A stretch of 64,000 nt of DNA from Thereva unica. Taxonomy: Eukaryota > Arthropoda > Insecta > Diptera > Therevidae. Below the pieces are notes generated by a model that had not been told where the DNA came from, did not search any database, and worked only from the letters and a program-made list of their open reading frames with translations. Positions 1-10,844 of the stretch are shown one piece after another (position 1 is the first letter of the stretch; each line of letters begins with the position of its first letter). Location of the stretch: NCBI GenBank assembly GCA_949987705.1, contig OX465282.1:33816039-33880038 (forward strand). Direction: 5' to 3'. Position numbers and translations under genes: made by a program.

Positions 1-769
1 TATACATTAATTAATTAATGAAAGACAGTAAAATTTTTATTATTTTTGCTACAAAATCTTTTGTTAAAGAAGCCTTACAAAAAAAGTCTCGCTAGGTCCC
101 GCTTTAAAATTTTTTTAATATGTTCCTTAAACATTTCTACACAAAATACAAACAACAAAAATTGAGACTTTTTGCGATCTTCTAGTCGGTGGACGTTTTT
201 ATTTAAGAAGTGCATCATATTATGGGTTATTCCCACCATATTTGTGTATAAATAACCTTTTAATGGATTCATATTACATATGCTATGTATGTATTATATA
301 ATATATTTATATGAATATTGTTTTTATAGACAAAATTTTTTTGTTGAGTTCGGAAACAGTATAGGTAAATTAATTTGAAAAAAAAAAAGCGAAATAGCGG
401 AAATGATTGGGTACAGGCTAAACTGAATGTGGCAGAGAGCTTCCTTTTAGGGTTCTTATAAGGGGTTATAAAGTCTACCGATTTTCTACCCTTCATCTAG
501 GAGTTTTAGGGTCAAAATATCAGTTTGTGGTGGTTATCATGAAATAGTGTTTAAAAAATTTGTATATTATACCTACTATTATTTGCAAAAAAATGTTCTG
601 AATTTTCAGTTTTAAAGATTTAAAATACTCGTTACCACTTATTTACGACTTGTAAAGATCATCAGACGTTAAATAAATCCTTTGTTGGTCTACATGGTTA
701 ATATTTTCAGGAGTGATTTCCTTGCAAGTTTTTATTTAAAATTTTAATTTTTTATTTAAAAAAGGCCGC
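1..769. other. AT-rich intergenic sequence, no feature seen
   Basis: This stretch is AT-rich. Its few short open frames have no recognisable motif and look like chance. A minus-strand frame at 75-272 has a vaguely protein-like composition, but I could not link it to any family. Confidence 0.5.
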
Positions 770-1090
770 CAAATTCGAAATCAACGACCCGATTAACCCA
801 CGTATACCACGTATTTTGCAACAATTGAAGGATATTTCACTACTTTCAGTCGCCATTTTGAAGCCGCCATTCTGCTTATGAAAAATTGGACATTAAATTC
901 GTAATCAGGTACCCAAACCCCCGTATATGAAGTTTTATAGCAATTGAAGGATATTTTACTACTTTTAGTCGCCATTTTGAAGCCGCCATCTTGTTTATGA
1001 AAAAATGGACACTAAATTCGTGATCACCGACCTCAAAAACCCCCGTATACCAAATTTCAAATTAATTGGTTAATGTTAAAGACTTTTGGC
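770..1090. repeat. Degenerate tandem repeat of about 118 bp
   Basis: Two and a half to three diverged units are visible. Each has a segment like cagtcgccattttgaagccg, then a stretch like ggacattaaattcg, then cccgtata. The core recurs near 859 and 977. Similar gccgccattttg units occur at 13150-13345 and 14040-14445 and inside repeat A, so a common satellite-like source is likely. That common origin is an inference. Confidence 0.6.
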
Positions 1091-1279
1091 CCTTTTCGGC
1101 CCTTTGCCCCACTGTGCGACGCGTCGAATGTCAAAATAACTCCTCCCAAAAAGATTTAGTCATAAGACTATTCACAAAATAATATGGACGTCAACAGATG
1201 ACAGACACCATGAATTAATTAATGTTAATAATAGTAACGGAAATAGGGGTTTTCACGGTTTAGGTACGAACAAATTCGG

Positions 1280-1943
1280 TTTAGGTACGAATCTTGGAAC
1301 CGCCTTCTTGATTTTTTTTACTTTTTTTTGTACTTATACATGATGAGTTGAGCTCAGGTTGAGCTCGAGCCCAACTAGATGTAGACGGGAGTCGAGTTGA
1401 GTTAAGCTTGGCTGAACTGGATTCAACTCTGCTACCTGGGATGAGTTGAAATTATGCCTACAGACAGGAGTTCAGTTGTTCAGTATTTGAATGTTCAGTT
1501 GTTCAGTATTTGAGTTTTGTTGTGATTTAATGTGTAGTGGTTTGTTATTTTCAACTCCATCTCAACTCAACTATTCAACGTGTGTTGAATGTGTGCAAAA
1601 TTTTAAGTTGATCGGTTATATTTTTACTTTATAGTCTATTATAAGTCTTCCGAAATTTTGTGCTGGCCGCCATTTTGCATTTGGAATGACGCCACACAGC
1701 AAATTGTATTCTACTTGCCATATCCTTTCATTTTATATGATACCCATGTCAGAGGGCTGCGGAGCACAATTATTTAAAAAACCGGCCGCCATTTTCGGAA
1801 CCGCCATCTCGATTTTTTTACAAAATGGTCAGCTTGCATTGTCATCCAAACAAAACGTTTATGCAAAATTTCGGAAACCCGGAAGTAGGTCAAATTTAAT
1901 TTCTTTACCCCAAACTGATACGCTACCCCCGGTTCTCGAGCAT
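1280..1943 (+). repeat. Dispersed repeat A, copy 1
   Basis: This segment matches 35345-35695 plus 37978-38130. Shared landmarks are acttatacatgatgagttga, gtctattataag(t/c)cttccg, a cacacagc..ttgtattct block and acccatgtcagagggc. It contains no coding signature. The gene-free unit is rich in gagttga and gccgccat motifs. It was the landing site of the RTE-like insertion that starts at 1944. Related copies elsewhere in the window also carry insertions. Confidence 0.65.
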
Positions 1944-1984
1944 TCTTCTTCTTCTTCGCTAAAGTGCATGGCACTTCTTGCCAT

Positions 1985-2129
1985 TTAGCAATTCATGAAA
2001 GTGCTCTCCCCATCGCTCCAAGATGCCTTTAGGATCGGTGATCAGATTACCTTCTTTGTCCTTGCAGTATGTGCAACGTGGTGTGAATTGCGTCATACTG
2101 CGGACTCTTTGGTAGAACTCCCGCGCCTG
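1985..2129 (-). pseudogene. RTE-like linker fragment between EN and RT
   Basis: The minus-strand frame reads AREFYQRVRSM, then KDKEGNLITDPKGILERW, then GEHFHELLNG. This is the conserved linker that precedes the RT of this retrotransposon group. It continues the endonuclease frame at 3148-3929 across the inserted DNA transposon. After LLNG the sequence drops straight to the GAA tail, so RT is deleted. A sister copy of the same linker lies on the plus strand near 27045-27294. Confidence 0.75.
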
Positions 2130-2137
2130 GTGCGGCC

Positions 2138-3139
2138 CAAAGTCTAGTAATAACAAGTCTTTCATCTTCATACAAAAATTTCCGACCGTTGATTGTGTGC
2201 GTGCATATATGAACATCACTGCTGAGCAAAACCAGCGAGCACTAATAACAAGAGTGATGAGCTAGAACAAATTTTTAAAAATGTTTCATTGCCCTTGAAA
2301 TCAGCTGATAAAAATTTCAATAGGAGTGAAAAAGTCAAAATGAACAAAGAAATAATATCTATGATAAAAGAAGGCAGAATTACTTAGCCACTAAACGCAG
2401 CGTATGTGAAAGAAAGATAAAAAATGAAGGGGAAGTGGCTGGAATGTATATTATAAGATTCCCGCCTTTTTTAATGGACAATACAAGTGCATTCGTACGC
2501 CCAAAACAACAATACATGTGCATTCGTAAGCCAAAATCGCTATACCAACACGAAATGTTTACCCATCAAATTACTGCTCTGTTCCAGTTTTGCTTCCATT
2601 TGAATGTAAACATTCCAGTAGGGGAATCAAGGAACATCTTCTGTTTCTTTCGTAATAATGTATTTTTTGCATAAGATGTATTTCCATCGCGCGTTTGTTA
2701 TTATTTTTTTGACATTTTTGCTTAATGTTATTTCTAATCTCTTCTTTCATATGTTTAACTCTTTTACTTGTCCTTGAGCTCTACCTAATCACTCTTGTTA
2801 TTAGTGCTCGCTGGCAAAACTCAACGCATACTTCGTGAACTCGGCCAGACAAAGCCAGATTCTCTCTTTACGATAAAGTATGCATAACAGAAAAGGAAAG
2901 AAAATTGAATCAGCTGTTTTCTTTCATAAATCAAAACAAACGAGCAAATATGCACCAATACATCCCCATACAAACTCATAAAATTTTCCGACTTATGGTT
3001 GTATTCCAGCGCGTATAAAAATGTTGCATTCTCTTTCTGATAGCCTGACATCGTCATTGGAAAAACTTGTGCATGCAGCTGTTCGCCTTTCACTCATTAA
3101 CCATATGAAGATGAAAGACTTGTTAATTTCTAGACTTTG
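2138..3139. mobile_element. Non-autonomous DNA transposon, 8-bp TSD
   Basis: The terminal inverted repeats are about 35 bp, starting caaagtctag with caagtctttcatcttcata further in. They are flanked by the 8-bp duplication gtgcggcc at 2130-2137 and 3140-3147. Removing the element rejoins the RTE endonuclease and linker in protein space. An 8-bp TSD with a CA start fits hAT or P-type superfamilies. No transposase is visible. It carries a second element at 2232-2814. Confidence 0.8.
2232..2814. mobile_element. MITE with 27-bp perfect TIRs nested in 2138-3139
   Basis: The inverted repeat ccagcgagcactaataaca, continuing to agagtgat, is perfect over 27 bp at 2232-2258 and 2788-2814. The flanks can be read as a 5-bp duplication caaaa (2227-2231, 2815-2819). 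If the TIR begins one base further in, they read as 7-bp gcaaaac. Both subterminal regions look like faint relics of coding sequence. The superfamily is undetermined. Confidence 0.75.
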
Positions 3140-3147
3140 GTGCGGCC

Positions 3148-3929
3148 GTCGTTCTCTGTACTGTTCTAGCTCACAGACGAGATTTTTTTCCCAGGCTTCC
3201 TTTTTCCGTCTGTGAATTCTCTTTTCTTCTTTTCTGAGCTCTCTATAGTTCTCTTCGCGTGCCCGTGTTCTCTGAGACTGCTGCATAGCTCGGTACGCAG
3301 CATTCTTACGTTCAGTTGCCAGCTTGCATTCATTATCGAACCAGTCGTTCGGATCTTTACGACTTCTGCCTAAGATGGAATCAGCAGTACTAATGACAGT
3401 ATTTTTAAGGCGGGTCCAGTTCTCTTCGACGCCCGGCAACTCATCCCCAGGACTTAGGGCGAGTTCTAATGCATGACCGTAGCTGTTTCTGGCCATTTCA
3501 TTGCGTAGTGCAGCTGTGTTGATTCGAGCCTGATCAGCGGATACAAAGCTTTTCTGCGTTGTAATGCGCTCTCGGAGCACCATACCAACAAGATAGTGAT
3601 CCGAGTCGAAGTTGGCACCTCGGTACGTTCGTACCGTCATCAGACCCGAAAGGTGGCGGCGGTCTATCAACACATGATCTATTTGGTTGCGAGCGGCTCC
3701 ATCAGGAGATACCCAGGTGGCTTTATGGATATCTTTACGCGCAAATCTAGTACTTGCAACGACCAAGTTCTTACTTGCTGCCATCTCTACAACTCGCTGT
3801 CCATTGTCATTAGTGTTTTCATGCAAGCTGTGGTTGCCGACATATTGCCTGTATATGGGCTCCCGGCCTACTTTGGCGTTCAGATCTCCCAGTATGATTT
3901 TTACATCATACCTGGGGCAGGCATTAAGT
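3148..3929 (-). pseudogene. RTE-like endonuclease domain fragment
   Basis: This is the C-terminal half of an APE-type endonuclease, the enzyme that nicks target DNA to prime reverse transcription. Visible motifs are ILGDLNAKVGRE (metal-binding Asp/Asn), a TWVSPDG..NQIDHVLID block and FDSDHYLVGM, which contains the catalytic SDH. A basic linker with FDNECKLATERKNAAYR and RIHRRKKEAWEKN follows. The N-terminal part with the catalytic Glu is missing because of 5' truncation. The reading frame runs on upstream through the target-site duplication, so the first residues of the open frame (MSAMLENR) are host DNA. Similar proteins are often annotated as craniofacial development protein 2-like, which is misleading. 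The fragment is non-functional. Confidence 0.8.
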
Positions 3930-3959
3930 TCCCGGTTCTCGAGCATAGCGCTCATTTAA

Positions 3960-4672
3960 GGGGGTAGACTACAGTAAAATTTTCAAAAAATTCATTTCTT
4001 TTTTTTTGCTTTAAATTTGAAACCTCGAAAACCACCGAGTTAGAAATTTCATCACAAAATAATCAAGATTTCACGTTTTGGCCAGAAATTTGGGACTCTG
4101 TCCCACAGTGCAATGTTCAAACGCGTTTTTCTCGAAACGATGTTTTTCAAAACGGTGTACATGATATCTCAAGATCTAATCAACGAATTGACTTGAAATT
4201 TGACACACTTCTTTTATGGATGAGTGCCTCTGGCGTCACGTAGGATTTTTTCATTATCTTGCTTTGTTCAATAATTATTAACAATCATAACATGAAATTT
4301 GTGCAAATACGTTTTTTCGGCACAAATTTCATGTTATGATTGTTAATAATTATTGAACAAAGCAAGATAATGAAAAAATCCTACGTGACGCCAGAGGCAC
4401 TCATCCATAAAAGAAGTGTGTCAAATTTCAAGTCAATTCGTTGATTAGATCTTGAGATATCATGTACACCGTTTTGAAAAACATCGTTTCGAGAAAAACG
4501 CGTTTGAACATTGCACTGTGGGACAGAGTCCCAAATTTCTGGCCAAAACATGAAATCTTGATTATTTTGTGACGAAATTTCTAACTCGGTGGTTTTCGAG
4601 GTGGCTGATTTCAAATTTAAAGCAAAAAAAAAAGAAATGAATTTTTTGAAAATTTTACTGTAGTCTACCCCC
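3960..4672. mobile_element. Palindromic MITE with TTAA target site (piggyBac-type)
   Basis: The element is a near-perfect hairpin of about 713 bp, with arms of roughly 350 bp each and the centre near 4315. The termini are gggggtagactacagtaaaa and its complement. They are flanked by TTAA at 3956-3959 and 4673-4676, the target site of piggyBac-like transposases. No coding capacity remains. The arms differ at only a few positions, for example tcatcacaaaat versus tgacgaaat. Confidence 0.85.
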
Positions 4673-4676
4673 TTAA

Positions 4677-6330
4677 TGGACAGGATTTTTTTCAGGACTC
4701 GCGCGGTGTACAGATGCCTCAAGGAGCTCGATGTCAACAAATCCACTGGACCCGATAATATACCGCCTATCGTCTTAAAACAATGCGCCTCACCTTTGCA
4801 AAACCTCTGCGCAGTTTTTTTGCCCTATCATACTCTTCCGGAGTTTACCCAGACTCTTGGAAACTTGCCCATGTTCAGCCCATACCGAAAAAATGTGATT
4901 CCAGCCTTCCCTCCAACTACCGCCCAATAGCAATTACTTCTATTCTCTCCAAAACCATGGAGACGATAATTAACAAAAAGCTTATGGGATATCTAGAATC
5001 CAATGACAAACAATACGGCTTCCGACAAAAAATATCCAGTGGTGATCTTTTATTTTGCCTTACAGAACACTTCAACCGAAGTTTGCATGGATCTGGTGAA
5101 TCTTGTTTGGTTGCTTTGGATATCTCCAAGGCTTTTGATAGAGTATGGCACTCAGCCTTGTTAGATAAAAACTCAAAGCTATTGGAATTGACTCGCTTCT
5201 GTATAAGTCGGTTAAGAGTTTCCTTTCCGGCCATTCAATTAAGGTAGTATTGGATGGCGTCAAATCTGAATCTCGCCTTATCTCTGCGGGGGTCCCTCAG
5301 GGGTCAATCTTATCACCGGCCCTATTTCTCATCTTCATAAATGACCTACTTTCAATCCCCTCCAACCCACTTCTCAGCTTTATTGACGACGGTACCCTAC
5401 GCTACTCGTACAGCTTCGATACAAGACAGACTCATGCCAGATCCTGTCTTGATGATCGTTAACTAATGTCCAATTCTATTAATAACCACATTAATCTCAT
5501 TCTAAAGTGGGGAAAAAGAATCGTGTCGAATTCAACCCCACCAAAACCAAGTACTGTTTTATCTCAAAAAAGGAGTTCAACACCTCAACATCCTTGACAG
5601 TGGGTAACGTTGAACTAAAGGCCGACCCATCCTACACATCTTAGGCGTGACATTAGCCAAAGACATGCGTTGGAATTACCACATATTCCAAATCGCCAAA
5701 CAAGCATCCCAGGAGGATTCTTAAGAGGTGCAAGTTCCTCCTCCAGCCATCGGCCCGTGCTGTTATTTATAAATCCTACATTCGGCCTCTTCTCGAGTAT
5801 AGCTCCCTCGTTTGGGGCGACGCTTCGATAACCACCTTGGCATGGTTAGATAAGGTGCAAAAAAAGGCACTTAAATTAATTGATGACGACACCGCCTGCT
5901 CCACCATCGACCCTTTGAGCCACCGTAGGAATGTAGCAGCACTGACAAAATGTTATTGCTACTATCATAGTGACTGTTCCTCCGAAATGAACTCGCTCCT
6001 GCCTCCACGGCAATCACCAGATTAGCCCACTCGACTCATTCCCTCCACCTACAACTCCCCCTTTCACGCACTCAATAAGATATGAATTCGTTTGTTAATA
6101 GAACAACTCGACTGAGGTATAATCTTTCGCAGTCAGTATTTCCGAGCTCCTACAACACCCAAGAGTTCAAACGCAGGGTTCATCACCACCTTCTTCAATA
6201 CCCCAACGTACCCTTATAACCCCCCCACGAACTAAGCTTACTGCTAGACATTGCACCATGACTTGACAAATGACATGACGGACTGGTAGTACAAAGGGTG
6301 ACTCCTGAGCTTAGTACTGCCACATAAAAA
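4677..6330 (+). pseudogene. CR1/Jockey-like reverse transcriptase, decayed
   Basis: These are remnants of a non-LTR reverse transcriptase spread over all three plus frames. Readable blocks are YRCLKELDVNKSTGPDNIPP (4702 on), PSNYRPIAITSILSKTMETI, LVALDISKAFDRVWHSALL, and SAGVPQGSILSPALFLIFIN (from about 5284). The catalytic YADD region is mutated to FIDD-like sequence near 5380. C-terminal thumb sequence follows to about 6030. Many frameshifts and stops make it non-functional. The 3' UTR at 6237-6326 ends in a short A run. Its acaaagggtgactcctga signature recurs at 28195-28251, 62280-62345 and 63676-63745. The 5' end abuts the TTAA MITE. Confidence 0.8.
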
Positions 6331-6949
6331 AAAGTTTTGATTACATAGTTACAAGTGAAGCTAATAAAAGCGTATTAAAAAGCAATACGTTATAGCGCTT
6401 AAAAAGGCGAAAAATATCAGTTTTGGACGATTGAAATCTTTTTGATAAAAATATGAGTGTGCTTAAGGCCACCCTGAATAAGTAAAATTTTTTTGTGGAA
6501 GGTCTGTCGGATATATAGCACGCTTTGAGAAAAGTCAGGACAACGACAGATGCAGTTACGACAGTTATAGTTACGACCTACCGAAGGGCTTGATATAAGT
6601 ACAATTTGAAAATATCGATATTGATCAATTCCTATTTACATTAAAAACTAAAAAAAAAACGAAGCAAAGGTTTTACGATAACTGAGATGATAACTGATAA
6701 CAGAACTGGTCTAAATATCGAGTAAAGACTGCATTAGGTTCCATATATCTTAGTACTTTTGTCTGTTTAGACACTCCGGTCCTAGGAACGTTCCTCGTGA
6801 ACTTTGTGAACGAAGAAATGGGTTGGTACCTCTCATCACTCCCACATCCCCTTCATTCACAAAGTTCGGATGCGCAGTTTCTGATGCACAATCACTATTA
6901 AAAATACTATTCAAAATCATAGGGATTTCATTGAACTTTTGACCTAGTA
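6331..6949. other. Unassigned AT-rich sequence
   Basis: No open frame or element termini were recognised. A short inverted pair, cacaaagttc and gaactttgtg, lies near 6798-6865, but no flanking duplication supports an element. Confidence 0.4.
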
Positions 6950-7335
6950 AAACCGAGTGAGGACCTGTTTATCCTATAAGTCTTACGAAGAATTTTTTTC
7001 ACGTAGAATTAACCATTAACGAAATATAGTGCAAAGAAAGCGATATATGAAGTTTGAAGCACCATAACATTGTACATTAACTTTACAAAAAAAAAAAAAT
7101 TCTGTGCAAAAAAGTTTAATCACTTATTTATCTACAAAATAGAATTAAACATGCACATGCACAATGCACAATTTCTGAGATATAGAATTAAACCCGTTTC
7201 CCTTCACTGTAAGTTTAGCATAAAGGTGGGGATGACGCCATTTCGAATTTAAGCTCATAAAAATATATAAAATCATTTGGTAAAAAAAATGCGGTTTTTT
7301 CGCATTATGAAGGCCTTTTTTCGATCTACCCAGTA
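6950..7335. repeat. Copy of E3-type repeat, degenerate
   Basis: The segment matches 41960-42345 in the same orientation and 27320-27660 in the opposite one. Landmarks are ttaacgaaatatagtgcaaag, cttatttatctacaaaa and gatgacgccatttcgaattt. One end is eroded near 7330 (ctacccagtag, where the 42-kb copy has tttactggacta). It is non-coding. Confidence 0.65.
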
Positions 7336-7803
7336 GAAAACCTCACTATAAGGACAGGCTCAAAATCCTTGATCTCTTGCCTTTATCCCTTAGACGGAAA
7401 TTGCTTATATCTTGTTTTACCATGGATGTCCTAAACAATAACCTCAAGGTGCAGTTCCTGTCGGACACAATCAAATTTAACGATACTCGACAAACAAGAC
7501 ATTCCTAACTGCTTAAAGAGTACCCGCATCGCACTGAATATTCTAGAAACGAGCCCGTTAACAGGTGCTGCATTACCTTCAATTCCTACGCGATCTGTTT
7601 CTCTCCCTCAATTAACAAAAGTTCCTATAAAAGAAAACTAATTTCCTTGCAGTCGTCTTCTAATTAACACTATAGACCTAGATCTTAGCTTATTATTTAA
7701 ATATTAAATACATATTTGCAATGCTCCTTATTAATGTTAATATGTATTTTTTTATATCTGTAATTGTACTTAGCCTTGTTTGGCAAATAAATAAATAAAA
7801 TAT
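7336..7803 (+). pseudogene. 3' end of a Jockey/CR1-like non-LTR element
   Basis: The plus-strand frame YKDRLKILDLLPLSLRRKLL resembles the C-terminal tail of Jockey/CR1 RT proteins. A stop-containing remainder and a 3' UTR with an aaataaataaataaaa tail at 7786-7800 follow. The Gypsy element starting at 7804 inserted directly at this tail. The fragment has no catalytic motif. Confidence 0.6.
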
Positions 7804-8295
7804 TGTGATGATTATGCGCCATCTGTTTGTCGAGAGGATGAATCAACGATTTTCGGTTGTTGTCTGAACTAAGAATTTATGTACTAAACTAACGAGCGAT
7901 AAGCGAAGACAACTTCAAGCTGGTCGAAACTTAAGGAAATAAAAGAACATACCACAAGGAACCAGAAAACGAAGGTTCCAGAAAGTAGACAAAGGTGGAG
8001 CTGCCTATATAAAAGCGCCTGGCAGCCGCTATCGAGTCAATTTTGATTTGAAAGGCGATAAAAGTGTTCTAAAGTGAAAACAGTGAAAAGTAGTGATTTA
8101 AAAGTGAACTATAAAGCGATAGATAGAGTTTAATAGTGCGAGTTATTAAATTTAAAGTGATTATAGTGAACTGTAAGAATTGTGTTTGTAATTAAATTGT
8201 GTTTTGGTTTGTGATAAATAAATTATTGTGTCGATAATTAAAAAGTGTATTCCTTAATTAATCCTACGAATCCGTTAAGCCGTGAAAACGTAACA
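7804..8295 (+). repeat. 5' LTR of the deleted Gypsy element
   Basis: The LTR begins tgtgatgatt and ends cgtaaca. A TATA-like tatataaaa at 8006-8014 lies within it. The sequence matches the 3' LTR over its full length by eye. Confidence 0.9.
8006..8014 (+). promoter_or_regulatory. TATA-like box in 5' LTR
   Basis: tatataaaa is placed about 200 bp into the LTR, a plausible U3/R promoter position. This is inferred from sequence only. Confidence 0.5.
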
Positions 8296-8297
8296 AT

Positions 8298-8315
8298 TGG
8301 TGTCAGAAGTGGGAT
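8298..8315 (+). other. Primer-binding site, tRNA-Leu type
   Basis: tggtgtcagaagtgggat begins two bases after the 5' LTR. It is complementary to the 3' end of a leucine tRNA ending in CCA. The tRNA identity is from memory of tRNA-Leu acceptor and T-arm sequence. Confidence 0.75.
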
Positions 8316-8416
8316 TAATTAAGAGATAAGTGAAATAAGTGAAATAAGTGAACTTGAACAATAATTGTGATTGGAATTTAAATTTTGTGCGTGAGAAAGA
8401 AGGACTTATTAATAAA

Positions 8417-9744
8417 ATGGGTCGAAAGCTAGTGGATTTGCGCACTGTAGAGTTAAAAAAAGAATTAAGTAAACGCTCGTTGTCAACGGTGGGGGCTAAA
8501 AGTTCCCTAACCGCCCTGCTTCGAGAAGCTATGGTGAACGAAGGGAAGGATCCTGAAACCTACATGTTTGAAGACGAGGTAGAAGCGGAGCCAGAAGAAA
8601 CGACAGTGAGTATGGCAGAACTTTTTAAAACATTGATGGTGATGAAGGAGGCGCAAGAACGCTCGTTAGCAGAACTCAGAGAGTCTATGGAAGAACAGAG
8701 AAACCAGATGGAGCAGAAATTCGAACTAATGTCACTCTCTGTTGACAAAAAGCTGGAAAATCTCGAATCTTCCATTAAAGCAAATGTAGAGAATGATCTG
8801 GAAAAGCTCGAAAATTCCATGAGGGAAAATGATGAAAAGTTAAAGATTGAGCTAGAATCGGTCAGAGCCGAGCTAGAAAGGGTTAAGATTCACCACCCAG
8901 CGACGGCATCTCACGAAGTCATCGGAGTTAGGAAACTGCAGCCTCCAACTTTCGACGGCAAAGCCCATGGTCTACTTATAAGCTCCAATTCGAAGCAGCA
9001 GCAGCAGGCAATTGCTGGACTGAGGAGGAGAAAGCAACGGCCTTAACGTTGTCACTAAGGGGCACAGCAGCAGAAATATTGCAGTCAATACCAGCAGAAC
9101 ATCGCAACAGCTACGGGTTCTTAGTTCAAGCGCTGGAAATGCGTTACGGTGATCAGCACATGCAAGAGGTTTATCGACTTCAACTTCGCAATCGACTTCA
9201 AAAGCCAGGAGAAACTTTACAATAACTATGCGCCGATATCGAGAGGTTAGTGCATCTGGCTTATCCTAGCTTCGGCCAAGACTACATCAACGAAGTAGCA
9301 AGAGAGGCTTTCCTTAACTCTTTTGCTGACCGGGATCTACAACAGGCAGCCAGATTGGCCGGGAAGAAGACTACAGCAGAAGTTCTGCCATATGCTCTGG
9401 CATACGAGGCAGCGAAGCAAGCAACAAGGAATACGGTCCACCTCAGGGGAATCAATATGACTGAGAACATTTGCCATCGAGTCAACACCTCGGAAGTACG
9501 TCGACGTCTACGATGCTGGAACTGTGGCGAGCCGGGCCATTTACAAAGGAGTTGCCGAAAGCGAAGGAGAGTGGAATCGCCAGGGAGTAGGAGTGGCTCA
9601 ACATGCTGTGAAAAATGTGGACAACGGCAGAAAGGCGACCGGAGGGAGTTAGTGGGGAAAATGGAGACCCCTGATGTCATCGTCAACATCACCCAACTGC
9701 AGCGTGGCAAACAACAGCCTTGTCATCGAGGGGAAAGTTGGTGA
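8417..9744 (+). pseudogene. gag: Gypsy gag with SAP-like N-terminus, broken
   Basis: This is the capsid/nucleocapsid precursor. The ATG at 8417 (MGRKLVDLRTVELKKELSK) opens a SAP-like motif, an unusual DNA-binding fold for gag. A long Glu/Lys coiled-coil stretch follows to about residue 165, then LQPPTFDG, a typical start of the gag core. The frame shifts near 8960 by what looks like a single-base loss. It continues as EEEKATALTLSLRGTAAEIL and meets an in-frame TAA at 9223-9225. It then resumes through to a CCHC zinc knuckle, CWNCGEPGHLQRSC, near 9510-9555. A second Cys cluster (CCEKCGQ) follows. The two lesions mean this copy cannot make full Gag. Confidence 0.8.
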
Positions 9745-10564
9745 TGAACAATACACAATTACCGTGGATACAGGTGCTTCAAGATCTGTCATCAGGGCTG
9801 ATTTGGTCGGTAGAAAGTGGCTGAAAAACGCGGACCAGTACATTCTGAAAACTGTAACAGGAGAACCAGTGAAATTACATGGGGAAACAATGATGGATGT
9901 GGTACTCGGCGACATTAAGTTTACACATTCGTTCCTGGTAGCTGACATAGTAGACGAGTGTATTCTTGGTTTGGACTTTATGACAACACACGGAATACTA
10001 TTGGACCTTGGAGAATTGATGATGAAACACCACAACAGGGGAATTCCAATGGATACTGCACTGTCCCGGCGACCATGCGAACCAGGTTTTAAGTATCGTT
10101 GGCGTATTGAGGAAAAGTGTCAAAAGACGACTGCGGAGCCAAGCATAAAATATGAGGACCAAGGAATTCGAGATGCGCAACGCGACGACCCGGACATTTC
10201 TGCGATTTTGTCATGGAAAGAACACAACGAGAAGCCTAAATGGAAAGACATCGCAGAGAGAAGTGAAATCCTGAAGAGCTATTGGGCCCAATGGGATTCA
10301 TTGCATATCGAAGGAGGAGTATTGAAGCGCAAATGGGAAACAGCTGATGGTACCTCTCATCGAATGCAGGTGCTGGTCCCTCGTGCTGGAATAACAGATA
10401 TTCTCGAGGAGTGTCATAATAGCCCGTCAGGAGGACATTTGGGAGTCAACAAAACTCTGGCAAAAGTAAAGGAGAAACGAAAGAAGAAACACGACAATAT
10501 AACGCTGGGACCTCAGTTGAGAAAATCGGAAGGCAGAATCCTAAGACGGCCAGTGACAGGATGA
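9674..10564 (+). pseudogene. pol: Gypsy protease joined to integrase N-terminal region
   Basis: This frame fuses two pol segments across a large deletion. The N-terminal part is a retropepsin-like protease with VDTGASRSVI (catalytic DTG) near 9763-9795 and CILGLDFM further on. RT and RNase H are absent. From about 10030 the sequence is the post-RNase H spacer (ALSRRPC, normally DALSRRPC). The integrase N-terminal zinc domain then begins with ECHNSPSGGHLGVNKTLAKV. The frame leaves homology at about 10470, where the catalytic core is deleted. Relative to gag it is in the +1 frame. It could at most give an active protease. Confidence 0.8.
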
Positions 10565-10833
10565 AACCAAGGTACGACCTCCGAGCAAACTGTAGCGGAT
10601 TCCAGGAAGGTGACCTCGTTTGGCTGTTCAACCCTCGAAGACGGAAAGGTAAGTCTCCGAAACTTCAGCGTCAGTGGGAGGGGCCCTATAAAATCCTAAC
10701 ACGGATCAACGATGTGGTCTACAGGATTCAACAAGGACCCAAAGCAAAGAAGAAGATTGTGCACATAGACAGGCTGTGCCCATATCATCAGCCGGATCCA
10801 GGATGGACAACTGTTCGGGACGAACAGTCCTAA
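10561..10833 (+). pseudogene. Gypsy integrase C-terminal GPY/F module
   Basis: The open frame is MKPRYDLRANCSGFQEGDLV, WLFNPRRRKGKSPKLQRQW, EGPYKILTRINDVVYRIQ. This is the C-terminal DNA-binding domain of chromovirus-like integrases, with a WEGPYKI match to the GPY/F motif. It ends at TAA 10831-10833, immediately before the polypurine tract. The catalytic DDE part that should precede it is deleted, so it is a stub. Confidence 0.8.
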
Positions 10834-10844
10834 GAAGGGGGCAA
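10832..10844 (+). other. Polypurine tract
   Basis: aagaagggggcaa lies directly before the 3' LTR. It marks the plus-strand priming site of the element. Confidence 0.75.

Larger units (their letters stand above)
1944..3929 (-). mobile_element. 5'-truncated RTE-like non-LTR element, twice interrupted
   Basis: The element lies on the minus strand. Its 3' end carries a (GAA)n tail, read as tcttcttcttcttc at 1944-1957. It is bounded by a 16-bp target-site duplication, cccggttctcgagcat, at 1928-1943 and 3930-3945. That identifies it as an independent insertion that starts within the endonuclease domain. The coding order is endonuclease, linker, then directly the tail, so the whole reverse transcriptase has been lost. 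A DNA transposon at 2138-3139 splits the endonuclease from the linker. Confidence 0.8.

Noticed and set aside
3687..3967. Plus-strand frames opposite the RTE endonuclease
   Set aside because: They are shadows of the minus-strand endonuclease, whose motifs are clear.
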